Source of the DNA: Rhodanobacteraceae bacterium
GTDB taxonomy: Bacteria > Pseudomonadota > Gammaproteobacteria > Xanthomonadales > SZUA-5
Direction: 5' to 3'
Assembly (NCBI GenBank): GCA_024234055.1
Contig: JACKOW010000010.1
Location: 1-64,000, forward strand
DNA length: 64,000 bases
The translations under genes and the position numbers were made by a program. Of the stretch, positions 25,419-34,099 are shown piece after piece. The notes under the pieces were generated by a model that was not told where the DNA came from, searched no databases, and worked only from the letters and a program-made list of their open reading frames with translations. Within the stretch, counting starts at the first letter, position 1. The number at the start of each line of letters is the position of its first letter.

Positions 25419-26177
25419 ATGATGACGATGCTCACCGATGCCCGAATCGCGCTGGCCTGTCTGGACCTGACTTCACTCGGCGAGGACGACACGCCAGCCA
25501 CCGCAGCCGCGCTGGCCAAGCGTGCGCACACGCCCTACGGCACGCCGGCGGCGATCTGTGTGTATCCAGAACTGATCCTGGCCACGCGGATGAGCCTGAT
25601 GCGCGAGGGGATTCCGCAGGTGCGGGTGGCCACCGTGGTCAATTTTCCGGACGGATCGGTGTACGCCGAGCGCGCCGACAACGAGACGCGGCGGGCGCTG
25701 GCTGTGGGCGCCGACGAGATCGATCTGGTGTTCCCGTGGCGCGCCTTTCAGGCCGGTGACCGTGCTGCTGCGGTGGCCCTGGTGAAAGGCGTGAAGGCAC
25801 GCTGCGCCAAGGTCCAGCTCAAGGTGATTCTGGAAAGCTCCGCCTTCGAGGATCTGGAGCAGCTGCGCGCCGCAGCCGATGCTGCCATCGCCGGGGGCGC
25901 CGATTTCCTGAAGACCTCGACCGGCAAGGCCGGTGCCGCCGCCAGTCTGGTGGCCGCCCGTTGTCTGGGCGAAGCCATCCGCGCCGCGTCGCGACCGGTG
26001 GGCCTGAAGATCTCCGGCGGCGTGCGCACGCTGGCCGATGCCAGCCGCTATCTGGCTGTTGCTTCCGAAATCTACGGCCGCGAGCGCGTGGTCCCGGCGC
26101 GATTCCGCATCGGCGCCAGCGCGCTGCTGGACGAATTGCTGCCGGCGCTGGCGCTGGAGCCGGCGGACGAGGATTGA
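25419..26177 (+). CDS. deoC: Deoxyribose-phosphate aldolase
   Basis: About 252 residues. DeoC splits 2-deoxyribose 5-phosphate into acetaldehyde and glyceraldehyde 3-phosphate in deoxynucleoside salvage. The sequence follows the E. coli enzyme closely: LACLDLTSLGEDDTPA, AAICVYPEL, VATVVNFPDG, ADEIDLVFPWRAF, VKVILESS-type strand, the Schiff-base lysine in ADFLKTSTGKAG, and ISGGVRTLADASRYL. The start is uncertain: a TTG at 25356 opens the frame, but similarity begins near the Met codons at 25419–25428 and no strong Shine–Dalgarno is visible. An octamer repeat array begins inside the stop codon. Confidence 0.92.
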   Translation: MMTMLTDARIALACLDLTSLGEDDTPATAAALAKRAHTPYGTPAAICVYPELILATRMSLMREGIPQVRVATVVNFPDGSVYAERADNETRRALAVGADEIDLVFPWRAFQAGDRAAAVALVKGVKARCAKVQLKVILESSAFEDLEQLRAAADAAIAGGADFLKTSTGKAGAAASLVAARCLGEAIRAASRPVGLKISGGVRTLADASRYLAVASEIYGRERVVPARFRIGASALLDELLPALALEPADED

Positions 26178-26255
26178 GGGCGCGAGGGCACGAGGGCACG
26201 AGGGCAAGAGGGCACGAGGGCAAGAGGGCACGAGGGCAAGAGGGCAAGAGGGCGC
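26176..26255. repeat. Octamer tandem array (GAGGGCRM)10 starting at the deoC stop codon
   Basis: Ten 8-bp units: first and last GAGGGCGC, the others GAGGGCAC or GAGGGCAA. The first two bases of the array are the last two bases of the deoC TGA stop. Confidence 0.95.
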
Positions 26256-26454
26256 GCAAGATCAAGAGCGGCCGCGCAGGCGCGCGTCCTTCCGCAAGAC
26301 CGCGCTCGTTCAGCGTAGGCGGCTTGCTGCTTTTCCTCTGGGTTCTCCGCGTCGTGCTTCTGACCGCAATTGGCACCGGTGAGCGGGTTTCGCCATGGAA
26401 GGCAAAGGTGCATCAGGCAGCAGGAACGGTGGAATCGCCTGCGGCGGTCCCACC
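26256..26454. repeat. Repeat mosaic after deoC
   Basis: GATCAAGAGCGGCCGCGCAG (from 26260) is a palindrome-rich module also found at 29654–29690 and, inverted, at 34126–34160. It is followed by a TTCTCCGCG-type stretch (26320–26375) that matches the module at 34420–34500. No gene is seen in this convergent gap. Confidence 0.75.
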
Positions 26455-27108
26455 CTACAACAGCCTTTGGGTGATGGCCTTGAGCACCGCATGAGTGCGG
26501 TCGCGGCAGTCGAGCTTCACCAGGATGTCGGACATGTAATTCTTGACCGTGCCTTCGGACAGATGCAGCGAACGGCCGATTTCCTTGTTGGAATAGCCGC
26601 CGGCCACCAGCCTGAGGATGCTGATTTCGCGTTCGGTCAGATGCAGCCTGGGGCCGATTTGCGCTTCGGGGCGACGCAGCGCCCGCACCGGGCCCAGACT
26701 CACGGGTTGCAGCAGGGTGTCACCACCAGCGACCTTGACGATGGCCTCGGCCAGGTCCTCAGGCGAGGCATCCTTGAGCAGAAATCCCTGGGCTCCGGCT
26801 TCCACCGCGGCCAGCATCAACTCGCTGTCGTCAAAGGTGGTGAGCAGGATCACTGGCGTGGCATCGCCGGCTTCGCGCAGTCCATGGATCAATTCGATGC
26901 CACCGACACCGGGCATGCGGATGTCGCTGACAATCACGTCCACCGGGCGCTGCGGCAGCGCGGCCAGCAACTGGGCGCCGTCGCTGGCCTCGATCGCAAT
27001 CTCGATGCCGGCCAGGCCGTTGAGCAGCGCCGACAGCCCCTTGAGGACCAGCGCCTGATCGTCCACGAGTGCGATGCGGATATTGCTCGCCGGCGCCGAT
27101 TCAACCAT
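26455..27108 (-). CDS. NarL/DesR-type response regulator
   Basis: A 217-residue regulator. Residues 9–120 form a receiver domain: acidic pocket LVDDQ, phospho-acceptor aspartate in VIVSDIRMPG, LLTTFDD and the lysine in FLLKDAS. Residues about 150–212 form a LuxR-type helix-turn-helix (LTEREISILRLVAGGYSNKE, then LSEGTVKNYMSDILVKL). It is activated by phosphorylation, presumably by the sensor kinase encoded just upstream, whose stop codon overlaps this ATG by 8 bp. The ATG at 27108 matches the family start. A palindromic site upstream of the kinase is its candidate target. Confidence 0.92.
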   Translation of the reverse strand: MVESAPASNIRIALVDDQALVLKGLSALLNGLAGIEIAIEASDGAQLLAALPQRPVDVIVSDIRMPGVGGIELIHGLREAGDATPVILLTTFDDSELMLAAVEAGAQGFLLKDASPEDLAEAIVKVAGGDTLLQPVSLGPVRALRRPEAQIGPRLHLTEREISILRLVAGGYSNKEIGRSLHLSEGTVKNYMSDILVKLDCRDRTHAVLKAITQRLL

Positions 27109-28258
27109 GGGCCGGCAACTCCGCCTTGAGCAGGGCGCCACCACCGCTGAGCGCGGTCAGTGACAGATCGCCGCCGGCCTCGGCCAGCCGTTCGCGCATG
27201 CCGCGCAGCCCATTGCCGAATTGGAATGACTTCAGCGGCGCGCCGTCGTTGCGCACGGCCAGCTCGATGCGCTCACCAACGCGTCCGCAGCGCACCTCGA
27301 TCTCATGAGCACGCCCGTGCCGTAGGGCATTGGTGATGCCTTCCTGAGCGCAGCGCAGCAGGATTTCGGCGCTGTCGAGATCGGCCACCCGCAGCGCCGG
27401 ATCAATGTCCAGGTGAAATCGGGTACCGGGAATCTGACGGGTCAGGGTGGTGATCGCGGCGGGCAGATCGATGCCATCGTGCTTGCGTAGCTCGCTGACC
27501 ACGGCGCGAATATCGGCCAGCAACTCATCCGCCAGGGTGGCGGATACCTTGACCTCCTCGCGATCGGCCAGCGCCGGATCGCGCTGCAGCAGGCGCAGGT
27601 TGAGCTTGAGCGCGGTGAGCTTGTGACCGGCCACGTCGTGCAGTTCTCGGGATAGTCGCAGGCGCTCGCCGCTGCGGGCGCTGTCTTCCAGCAAGCGCTG
27701 GGTGACCAGTAGCTGGGCATGGGTCTGCGCCAGCTGCTCGCGCGCGGATTCCGCGTTCATGGCGTAGTGCACGGTCAGCGCCGCAAAGGTCTGGAATCCC
27801 ATCATCGGCACCAACGACAGCAGGGCGCTTGTCCACGAGATGCCCTGCACCCAGATCGCCAGCAGCGCCAGATTGCACAGCAACAGGATCAGGATGGCCT
27901 GTGCGCGCGGCCACATCGCTACCACCTGTCCAGCCACGATGATCAACAGGATCGCCGGACCGCCATTGCGCAGATACCAGCTGGCCAGCAGCACCAGAGC
28001 CGCCTGCGTCAACACCAGAATGCGCTCGCGGCGCAGCTGGCGGCTCTGGGCCAGCCCGCTGCAGACCAGGTAGACGACCAGAACGCCGGTCAAGGCGCCC
28101 AGACCCGCCCATTGGCGCGGATCAGCCTCAACCAGGCGGCTCCAGCGGATGGATTGCAGCATCACCGCCAACCAGGTGATGTAGGCGGCCATGTTCAGCG
28201 GCGACAGCCAGGAGCCATGCCAGGGCGAGTCGGGCTGGATTCTGTCTTGGGTGCTCAT
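27101..28258 (-). CDS. DesK-type sensor histidine kinase
   Basis: A 385-residue membrane kinase. Residues 20–170 contain five to six transmembrane segments, with no large extracellular domain, as in DesK-like thermosensors and LiaS-type kinases. The HisKA_3 domain has the phospho-acceptor histidine in LSRELHDVAGHKLTALKL, and the ATPase domain shows CAQEGITNALRHG (N box) and GNGLRGMRERL (G box). It should phosphorylate the response regulator that follows. The signal is unknown; membrane state is a guess. It is divergent from the DUF2141 gene across a 150-bp region holding a perfect palindrome. Confidence 0.92.
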   Translation of the reverse strand: MSTQDRIQPDSPWHGSWLSPLNMAAYITWLAVMLQSIRWSRLVEADPRQWAGLGALTGVLVVYLVCSGLAQSRQLRRERILVLTQAALVLLASWYLRNGGPAILLIIVAGQVVAMWPRAQAILILLLCNLALLAIWVQGISWTSALLSLVPMMGFQTFAALTVHYAMNAESAREQLAQTHAQLLVTQRLLEDSARSGERLRLSRELHDVAGHKLTALKLNLRLLQRDPALADREEVKVSATLADELLADIRAVVSELRKHDGIDLPAAITTLTRQIPGTRFHLDIDPALRVADLDSAEILLRCAQEGITNALRHGRAHEIEVRCGRVGERIELAVRNDGAPLKSFQFGNGLRGMRERLAEAGGDLSLTALSGGGALLKAELPAHG

Positions 28259-28309
28259 GGCGCCAGTCTATCCCGGCCCGCCCCGGGGTCGGCGCTTGCT
28301 GATGCAAGT

Positions 28310-28337
28310 GGTGACTTTCATCACCCCTCAGGGGTGA
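28310..28337. promoter_or_regulatory. Palindromic operator candidate between two-component system and DUF2141 gene
   Basis: TCACCCCTCAGGGGTGA at 28321–28337 is a perfect 17-bp palindrome (8-bp arms, 1-bp centre). It shares its left arm with a second inverted repeat, GGTGACTTTCATCACC, at 28310–28325. The site lies 63 bp upstream of the kinase start and 72 bp upstream of the DUF2141 start. LuxR-type regulators bind such short palindromes, so it may be the response regulator's autoregulatory and target site (inference). Confidence 0.55.
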
Positions 28338-28408
28338 CGGCTCGCACCTGCCGGCAACGGTCGTTGAAGCGGATGCTGGGCTCACCACCACCCAATGGGG
28401 AATCCACG

Positions 28409-28840
28409 ATGAAATCCAGGCTCACCACTCTCCGTCTCCTGGTCCTGCTCGGCGCTGGCAACGTCGCCGACGCCGCTTCCCTGACCGTGGACATCGGCAA
28501 TCGTGTCAAACCTGGCGAGATGTTGATGGTCGCCGTCTACGATGACGCCAACCACTGGCTGAAGAAGCCGCTTCGGGCCGTTCGCGAGGCCGCGCCGGCT
28601 TCGGTCAGTGCCTCCGGCCGGCACCAGTTGACCTTCGATGGCCTGCCGGCGGGTCGCTACGCGCTGTCGGTTTACGTGGACCGCAATGGCAACGGCAAGC
28701 TGGATCGCGGGATGTTCGGGATTCCCAGCGAGCCCTACGGCTTCAGTCAGGGTGGCGGCAGCATGGGCCCTCCGGACTTCGGCGACGCCGCGGTCGAGCT
28801 GACGGAAACAGATGTCACCATTCCCATCAAGCTGCGCTGA
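28409..28840 (+). CDS. Secreted DUF2141 family protein
   Basis: A 143-residue exported protein. After a signal peptide (LLVLLGAGNVADAAS) comes a single beta-sandwich domain of the DUF2141 type: VAVYDDANHWLKKP, FDGLPAGRYALSVYVDRNGNGKLDRGMFGIPSEPYGFS are near-diagnostic. The DRNGNGKLD stretch looks like a calcium-binding loop. Function is unknown. It is divergent from the two-component genes and followed after 16 bp by the DUF2306 gene, so the two are probably an operon controlled by that system. Confidence 0.9.
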   Translation: MKSRLTTLRLLVLLGAGNVADAASLTVDIGNRVKPGEMLMVAVYDDANHWLKKPLRAVREAAPASVSASGRHQLTFDGLPAGRYALSVYVDRNGNGKLDRGMFGIPSEPYGFSQGGGSMGPPDFGDAAVELTETDVTIPIKLR

Positions 28841-28856
28841 GCAGGAGCAGACCGCC

Positions 28857-29585
28857 ATGGACATGTACCGTTATCTGGTGATTGCGCATATCGCCGCCGG
28901 CAGCGTCGCGCTGCTGACCTTCTGGATTGCCGCGATCGCGCGAAAAGGCAGCCCGCTGCACAAGCGCATCGGCAAGTACTACCTTCTGGCCATGATCGGC
29001 ATCGTCGGCACGGCACTGCCGATGGCGCTGGTGTTCATGGCCCGCGGCCGTTTGGGTACCGGGGTGTTTCTCGCTTATCTGGTGGTGATCACTGCCTCGG
29101 GCATGTGGTTGTCCTGGCGCGCGATCCAGCTCAAGCGCGACCGTGCAGCCTATTTCAATGGCCGATTTCGCCAGGTTGGATGGATGAATCTGATCTCTGG
29201 ACTGATGGTCTTCGGCGTGGGGGTGCAGCTGGGCAGCGCCTTGCTGATGGGCTTCTGCTGGGTCGGCGTGTTCATCGGTATTGGCATGTTGCGGCGCGCT
29301 GGCAATCCCCCGGCCATGCCCAACTGGTGGTTGCGTGAGCACTACGGTTCGATGCTGGGCAACGGCGTGGCCACCCATATTGCCTTCCTGGGTATCGGCC
29401 TGAAAGGATTTCTGGCCAGTTTCGGCATTCCTTCGCTGATGCTCGTGCCCTGGTTCGCGCCTCTGCTGGTGGCCGGCGTGGCTGCGGTTTATCTGGATCG
29501 GCGCTACGGCGGGAAGCGTGCAGTTCGACGACCGAGCACCCCGCTTCCTGTGGGAGCGGGTTCTGCCCACGAACTTTCACCTTGA
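28857..29585 (+). CDS. DUF2306-like polytopic membrane protein
   Basis: A 242-residue protein with about six to seven transmembrane segments. H.a.gs.al..f......rKgs.lHkr.GkyY near the start (residues 10–42) and a conserved HYGSMLGNG histidine resemble DUF2306, a family proposed to bind haem or quinone but uncharacterised. AGGAG lies 6 nt before the ATG. The last 14 residues (PLPVGAGSAHELSP) are encoded by a REP-like palindrome at 29549–29570, so the natural C-terminus was probably shorter. Likely co-transcribed with the DUF2141 gene. Confidence 0.78.
   Translation: MDMYRYLVIAHIAAGSVALLTFWIAAIARKGSPLHKRIGKYYLLAMIGIVGTALPMALVFMARGRLGTGVFLAYLVVITASGMWLSWRAIQLKRDRAAYFNGRFRQVGWMNLISGLMVFGVGVQLGSALLMGFCWVGVFIGIGMLRRAGNPPAMPNWWLREHYGSMLGNGVATHIAFLGIGLKGFLASFGIPSLMLVPWFAPLLVAGVAAVYLDRRYGGKRAVRRPSTPLPVGAGSAHELSP
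29549..29570. repeat. Short REP palindrome inside the DUF2306 reading frame
   Basis: TGTGGGAGCGGGTTCTGCCC followed by AC is a short member of the GTGGGAGCGG family. It is translated as part of the DUF2306 protein's tail. Confidence 0.7.
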
Positions 29586-29599
29586 GGTCCCGGGCACCG

Positions 29600-29990
29600 A
29601 CACACGCCTCGTGGAGGGCGCCGCGCTGCGGCGCCGCCTTGCCCCGATCCGGAGATCAAGAGCGGCCGCGCCGGCGCGCGGCCCTCCTCAGAGCCGCTGC
29701 GCTCTCAACACATGTCGCAAGTACTTGATGGGTCATTGCGAGGAGCGCAGCGACGAAGCAATCCAGGGTGTCGCCGCACGCCCCTGGATTGCTTCCACCC
29801 GGATCAAGTCCGGGGTCGCAATGACGCCGGGCTCTGGTAGGTCCGGACTGCTCCGGGCGCTTCAAGAGCACCTGAGCAAGCGCGTCGAGACCAGTCGGGA
29901 CCTACAACAGCGCCGAAGCCCGCAGCCTTCCCGTGCCCCATGCCCCGTTTCCCGTGCCCCTTCCAAGCCCCGTATACTCGCCGACCTCCT
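29600..29990. repeat. Repeat mosaic upstream of glyQ
   Basis: In order: a GGAGGGCGCCGCG…GGCGCCGCC palindrome (29610–29640); the GATCAAGAGCGGCCGCG module (29654–29690); CATGTCGCAAGT and the 95-bp unit at 29732–29826 with CAATCCAG/CTGGATTG arms inside CGTCATTG/CAATGACG-type ends; a degenerate GTAGGTCCGGAC…GGGACCTAC palindrome (29838–29905); and CCCGTGCCC heptamers (29932–29965). No gene is seen. The glyQ promoter must lie in or just after this block. Confidence 0.85.
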
Positions 29991-30011
29991 ATCTCCCGCC
30001 GACGCCTGCGC

Positions 30012-30908
30012 ATGTCTGCCCCGACCTTTCAGGACATCATCACCCGACTTAACGCCTACTGGGCCAATCAGGGCTGTGTGCTGATCCAGCCGCTGGACAC
30101 CGAAGTCGGCGCTGGCACCTTTCATCCGGCGACCTTTCTGCGCAGCCTGGGGCCGGAGCCCTGGAACGCGGCCTATGTGCAGCCTTCACGCCGCCCGACC
30201 GACGGTCGCTACGGCGAAAATCCCAATCGCCTGCAGCATTACTACCAGTATCAGGTGATCCTGAAGCCCTCGCCAAAGAACATTCTGGAGCTGTATTTCG
30301 GCTCGCTGGTGGCGCTGGGCATCGATCCGCTGGTGCACGATCTGCGTCTGGTCGAGGACAACTGGGAGTCGCCGACGCTCGGCGCCTGGGGTCTGGGGTG
30401 GGAAGTCTGGCTCAACGGCATGGAAGTCACCCAGTTCACCTATTTCCAGCAGGCCGGCGGCATCGAGTGCAAGCCGGTGTCGGGTGAGATCACCTACGGG
30501 CTGGAACGGCTGGCGATGTACCTGCAGAACGTCGAGAACGTCTACGATCTGGTCTGGACCACAGGCCCCCAGGGCGTGGTCAGCTATGGCGATGTGTTTC
30601 TGCAGAACGAGATCGAGCAGAGTGCCTACAACTTCGAAGCGGCGAATGTAGCCGAGCTCTTCCACGCCTTCGATGCGCACGAGGCCGAGGCCAAGGCGCT
30701 GGTCGAGCGTGGCCTGCCACTGCCGGCCTACGATCAGGTCTGCAAGGCCAGTCACAGCTTCAATCTGCTCGACGCCCGTCGCGCCATCAGCGTGACCGAG
30801 CGCCAGCGCTACATCCTGCGCGTGCGCACCATCGCCAAGGCGGTGGCCGAGGCTTATTACGCCCAGCGCGAGAAGCTGGGTTTTCCAGGTGTGAAGAAGG
30901 CGGCCTGA
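30012..30908 (+). CDS. glyQ: Glycyl-tRNA synthetase alpha subunit
   Basis: A 298-residue subunit of the bacterial alpha2beta2 glycyl-tRNA synthetase. It carries the class II catalytic core: TFQDIITRLNAYWANQGCVL at the N-terminus, GAGTFHPATFLR, YVQPSRRPTDGRYGENPNRL, LGWEVWLNGMEVTQFTYFQQ and the motif 3 segment EITYGLERLAMYLQ. It forms glycyl-adenylate and charges tRNA-Gly together with GlyS, encoded 146 bp downstream. The length is as in other Proteobacteria. Confidence 0.97.
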   Translation: MSAPTFQDIITRLNAYWANQGCVLIQPLDTEVGAGTFHPATFLRSLGPEPWNAAYVQPSRRPTDGRYGENPNRLQHYYQYQVILKPSPKNILELYFGSLVALGIDPLVHDLRLVEDNWESPTLGAWGLGWEVWLNGMEVTQFTYFQQAGGIECKPVSGEITYGLERLAMYLQNVENVYDLVWTTGPQGVVSYGDVFLQNEIEQSAYNFEAANVAELFHAFDAHEAEAKALVERGLPLPAYDQVCKASHSFNLLDARRAISVTERQRYILRVRTIAKAVAEAYYAQREKLGFPGVKKAA

Positions 30909-30917
30909 GGTCTTGAC

Positions 30918-31010
30918 GCCACGCTGTTGCGGGTCCGGACCCGTCCCGTCGCCGGCCCAGCCACCGTGAGATCAGCCAGAAGCGTCCGGACCAGTCCGGT
31001 CCTGCAGAAG
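30918..31010. repeat. Degenerate GTCCGGAC palindrome pair between glyQ and glyS
   Basis: GGGTCCGGACCCGTCCCG (30930s) and AAGCGTCCGGACCAGTCCGG (30980s) are altered relatives of the GTCCAGACTTGTCTGGAC module. They lie inside the glyQ–glyS transcription unit. Confidence 0.6.
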
Positions 31011-31054
31011 CAACCGCCGGGCTCCGCGCCCGCCCCATCAATCTGAGTAATGCC

Positions 31055-33223
31055 ATGACCACCACCGCCGATCTGCTCGTTGAACTGCTCTGCGAAGAGC
31101 TCCCCGCCAAGGCCGTGGCCGACCTGGCCCGCGGTCTCGCCGCTGGTTTGGGCGAGCGCCTGGGCAAGGCCGGCATCGAGCATCCGGCCGATCAGGCGCA
31201 GGCGCTGTGGACGCCAAGGCGGATTGCCGTACTGATTCCGGGTGTTGCCCTGGCCCAGCCCGAGCAGACCTCCGAACGTCGCGGGCCGGCGCTGGCGGCT
31301 GCCACCGCGCCCGATGGCAGCCCGAGCAAGGCGCTGATCGGCTTTGCCGCCTCCTGTGGTGTTCCGGTTGAGGCGCTGGAGAAGCTGGAAACCGACAAGG
31401 GCGCCTGGTTTGTCCATCGCAGCACCAAGCCCGGCGCGCTCACTGCCGATGTGTTGCCGGCCATGGTGACCGAGGCCATCGAGGCCTTGCCCCTAGGCAA
31501 GCCGATGCGCTGGGGCAACAACGATTTCGCCTTTCTGCGCCCGGTGCATGGATTGATCGTGCTGCTCGGCGAGATGGTGCTGAACGCGCAGGTCTACGGA
31601 GTCGCCAGCGGCCGTCGCACCCGCGGACACCGCTTTCACCATGCCGACGAAGTCTCGATTGCCCGTCCCGCCGATTACTCGGCCACCCTTGCAGCGGCTC
31701 ATGTGCAGGTGGATCCGCAAGCCCGTCGTGAGCGGGTGCGGGCGCAGGTGAGTGCGGCGGCGCAGTCCCTGGGCGGCACGGCACGACTGCCCGAGGATCT
31801 GATCGACGAAGTCAGCAATCTGACCGAATGGCCATGCGCCATTGCCTGCTCGATTCCAGCCGAATACATGCGCCTGCCCGAGGCGGTCATCGTGACTACC
31901 ATCGAAACCCACCAGCGTTTCTTTCCGGTGCTCGATGGTGCCGGCCAGTTGCTGCCCAGTTTCGTCGGTGTCGCCAACATTGACAGCAAGGATCCGAACG
32001 AGATCCGCAAGGGCTACGAGCGCGTGGTGCGCCCGCGTCTCGCCGATGCGGCCTTCTTCTTCGATCAGGATCTCAAGCAGCCGCTGGCCGAGCACGTCGA
32101 AGCGCTGAAGACCGTCACTTACCAGCAGAAGCTGGGCAGCCTGCATGACAAGACCGAGCGGGTGATCGCCCTGGCTCGGGCCGTGGCCCCGGCCGTGGGC
32201 GTGGAGCCGGGTCTGGCCGAGGCCGCAGCGCGGCTGTCCAAGGCCGATCTGCAGACGCGCATGGTCGGCGAGTTCCCGGAACTGCAGGGTCTGATGGGTC
32301 GCCACTACGCGCTGGCCCAGGGTCAGCCCGAGGCCGTGGCAGTGGCGCTGGACGAGATCTACGCGCCGCGCCAGTCCGGCGTGCCGATCGCTGCCAGTCC
32401 GCTGGGGCGGGTGCTGGCCATCGCTGAACGTCTGGATACCCTGGCCGGCATTTTTGCCGTGGGCCTCAAGCCCACTGGCAACAAGGATCCGTTCGCGCTG
32501 CGGCGCGCGGCCTTGGGCCTGGCGCGCACGTTGATCGAAGGCAATATCCGCCTGGATCTGCCGCAGATCCTGGAAAAGGCGGTACTTGGCATTCCGGCGC
32601 AGAGTCTCAAGGACTATCTGGCCAAGGTCGCCAACAATGTCTTCCAGGACGACACCCTGCTCGGCAAGCTGGCCGATCAGCTGACCGCACCGGCAGTGAA
32701 CGAACTCTACGAGTTCATCCTCGAACGCACGCGGGCCTACTACAGCGAGGCGGGCATCACCGCCGATGTGTTCGAAGCCGTGGCCGCACGGCGGCCGCAT
32801 GATCTGGTCGATTTCGATCAGCGCCTGAAAGCGGTGCTGGCCTTCAAGCAGCTGCCTGCCTGCCAAAGCCTGGCCGCCGCCAACAAGCGCATCCGCAATA
32901 TCCTGCGCAAGGCCGGCGAGAGCGGTATCGACATCGCGGCTGTGGGCGGGGTGGACGAGAGCCGCCTGCATCATGATGCCGAGCGCGCACTGTACAGCGC
33001 CATCCGCTCGGCCGAGAGCGACACCGGCGCGCGCTTCGAGGCCGGCGAGTATGTGCACGGCCTGACCCGACTGGCCGAACTGCAGGCCCCGGTCGATGGC
33101 TTCTTCGACGGCGTGATGGTCATGGCCGACGAGGTCGCCGTGCGCAACAACCGACTGGCCTTGCTGGAACGCTTGAGCACGCTGTTCCTGCGGACCGCGG
33201 ACATCTCGCTGCTGGCCGGATGA
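31055..33223 (+). CDS. glyS: Glycyl-tRNA synthetase beta subunit
   Basis: A 722-residue subunit that binds and positions tRNA-Gly. Family hallmarks: LLVELLCEELPAKA at the N-terminus, MRWGNNDFAFLRPVHGL, the HD-type region (KADLQTRMVGEFPELQGLMGRHYAL), YAPRQSGVPIAASPLGR..AIAERLDTLAGIFAVGL.PTGNKDPFALRRAALG, and a C-terminal anticodon-binding domain (NIRNILRK, DGFFDGVMVMADE). It follows glyQ, as in nearly all Proteobacteria, though the 146-bp gap with repeats is wider than usual. Confidence 0.97.
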   Translation: MTTTADLLVELLCEELPAKAVADLARGLAAGLGERLGKAGIEHPADQAQALWTPRRIAVLIPGVALAQPEQTSERRGPALAAATAPDGSPSKALIGFAASCGVPVEALEKLETDKGAWFVHRSTKPGALTADVLPAMVTEAIEALPLGKPMRWGNNDFAFLRPVHGLIVLLGEMVLNAQVYGVASGRRTRGHRFHHADEVSIARPADYSATLAAAHVQVDPQARRERVRAQVSAAAQSLGGTARLPEDLIDEVSNLTEWPCAIACSIPAEYMRLPEAVIVTTIETHQRFFPVLDGAGQLLPSFVGVANIDSKDPNEIRKGYERVVRPRLADAAFFFDQDLKQPLAEHVEALKTVTYQQKLGSLHDKTERVIALARAVAPAVGVEPGLAEAAARLSKADLQTRMVGEFPELQGLMGRHYALAQGQPEAVAVALDEIYAPRQSGVPIAASPLGRVLAIAERLDTLAGIFAVGLKPTGNKDPFALRRAALGLARTLIEGNIRLDLPQILEKAVLGIPAQSLKDYLAKVANNVFQDDTLLGKLADQLTAPAVNELYEFILERTRAYYSEAGITADVFEAVAARRPHDLVDFDQRLKAVLAFKQLPACQSLAAANKRIRNILRKAGESGIDIAAVGGVDESRLHHDAERALYSAIRSAESDTGARFEAGEYVHGLTRLAELQAPVDGFFDGVMVMADEVAVRNNRLALLERLSTLFLRTADISLLAG

Positions 33224-33389
33224 TCATGGCGCAGGATCTGCGCCGTCCTGGTGCGAGCCGGGGCGTCGCAGATCAGCGTGGATGAGCATGACACTCACAG
33301 CGTGACATTCGTTTACCGATAGCGGTGATCGATACTGAGACAAGTGTCGCGATAGCTACTCCATGGAAGAGATTCTCACGGGGGTAGTC

Positions 33390-34088
33390 ATGAATAGATC
33401 CGCAGAACAGATACTGGATATTGCCGCCACCCATCTGGGTGAGCCTTACCGGCTCGGCGCCCGGGCGCCGATGCTGGACCCAGCCTGGAAGGGCCCATGG
33501 GATTGCGCCGAGTTCGTGTCCTGGTGCGTTTACCGCGCCAGCGGCGTGCTCTACGGCGTCCAGCCTGACAATCCGATGCTGGCCGACGCCTACACGGGCT
33601 ATTGGTCAGCCCAGGCGCAGCGCGACCACGCCACCATCGCCGTGGCCGAAGCCATGACCATTCCCGGCGCCGTGCTGCTGCGCGCGCCGCAAGCGGGAAA
33701 GATCGGACATATCGCGTTTTCGGACGGCACCGGCGGCACCATCGAGGCCCACAGCAGCAACCGCGGCGTGATTCGCCACACCGCCGCCGGCCGGCGCTGG
33801 GACTTTGGCGTGCTGGTGCCGGGCATCGAGTATTTCCGCACCGAGCTGACCCCGGCCTATCGCCCGCCGGAGCCGGTGCTGACTGTCACCCGACCGCTGA
33901 CCCGCGGCCCCACGGTCAAGCGCGTTCAGCAGGCGCTGGCCGATCGACAATTTCCGGTGGGCCCGGTCGACGGCATCTACGGCCCGCAAACCGAACACGC
34001 CGTCAGCCTGTTCCAGGCCGCTCACGGCCTGGTCGCTGACGGCGAGGTCGGCGCACTGACACTGGAAGCGCTGGGTCTGGTGGATTAG
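33390..34088 (+). CDS. NlpC/P60-like peptidase with peptidoglycan-binding domain
   Basis: A 232-residue protein. Residues 1–135 look like a papain-fold NlpC/P60 or CHAP-type domain: the probable catalytic Cys in GPWDCAEFVSWCVYRASG, and the His in GKIGHIAFSD with a downstream EAHSS. Residues 165–230 are a PG_binding_1 domain (GPTVKRVQQALADRQFPVG, then GIYGPQTEHAVSLFQAAHGL). This suggests cell-wall peptide cleavage. No signal peptide is visible, so it may be intracellular, or exported by another route. ATG 33390 has GGGGG 5–6 nt upstream; ATG 33363 has none. Confidence 0.8.
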   Translation: MNRSAEQILDIAATHLGEPYRLGARAPMLDPAWKGPWDCAEFVSWCVYRASGVLYGVQPDNPMLADAYTGYWSAQAQRDHATIAVAEAMTIPGAVLLRAPQAGKIGHIAFSDGTGGTIEAHSSNRGVIRHTAAGRRWDFGVLVPGIEYFRTELTPAYRPPEPVLTVTRPLTRGPTVKRVQQALADRQFPVGPVDGIYGPQTEHAVSLFQAAHGLVADGEVGALTLEALGLVD

Positions 34089-34099
34089 CGCGGGCGCCG

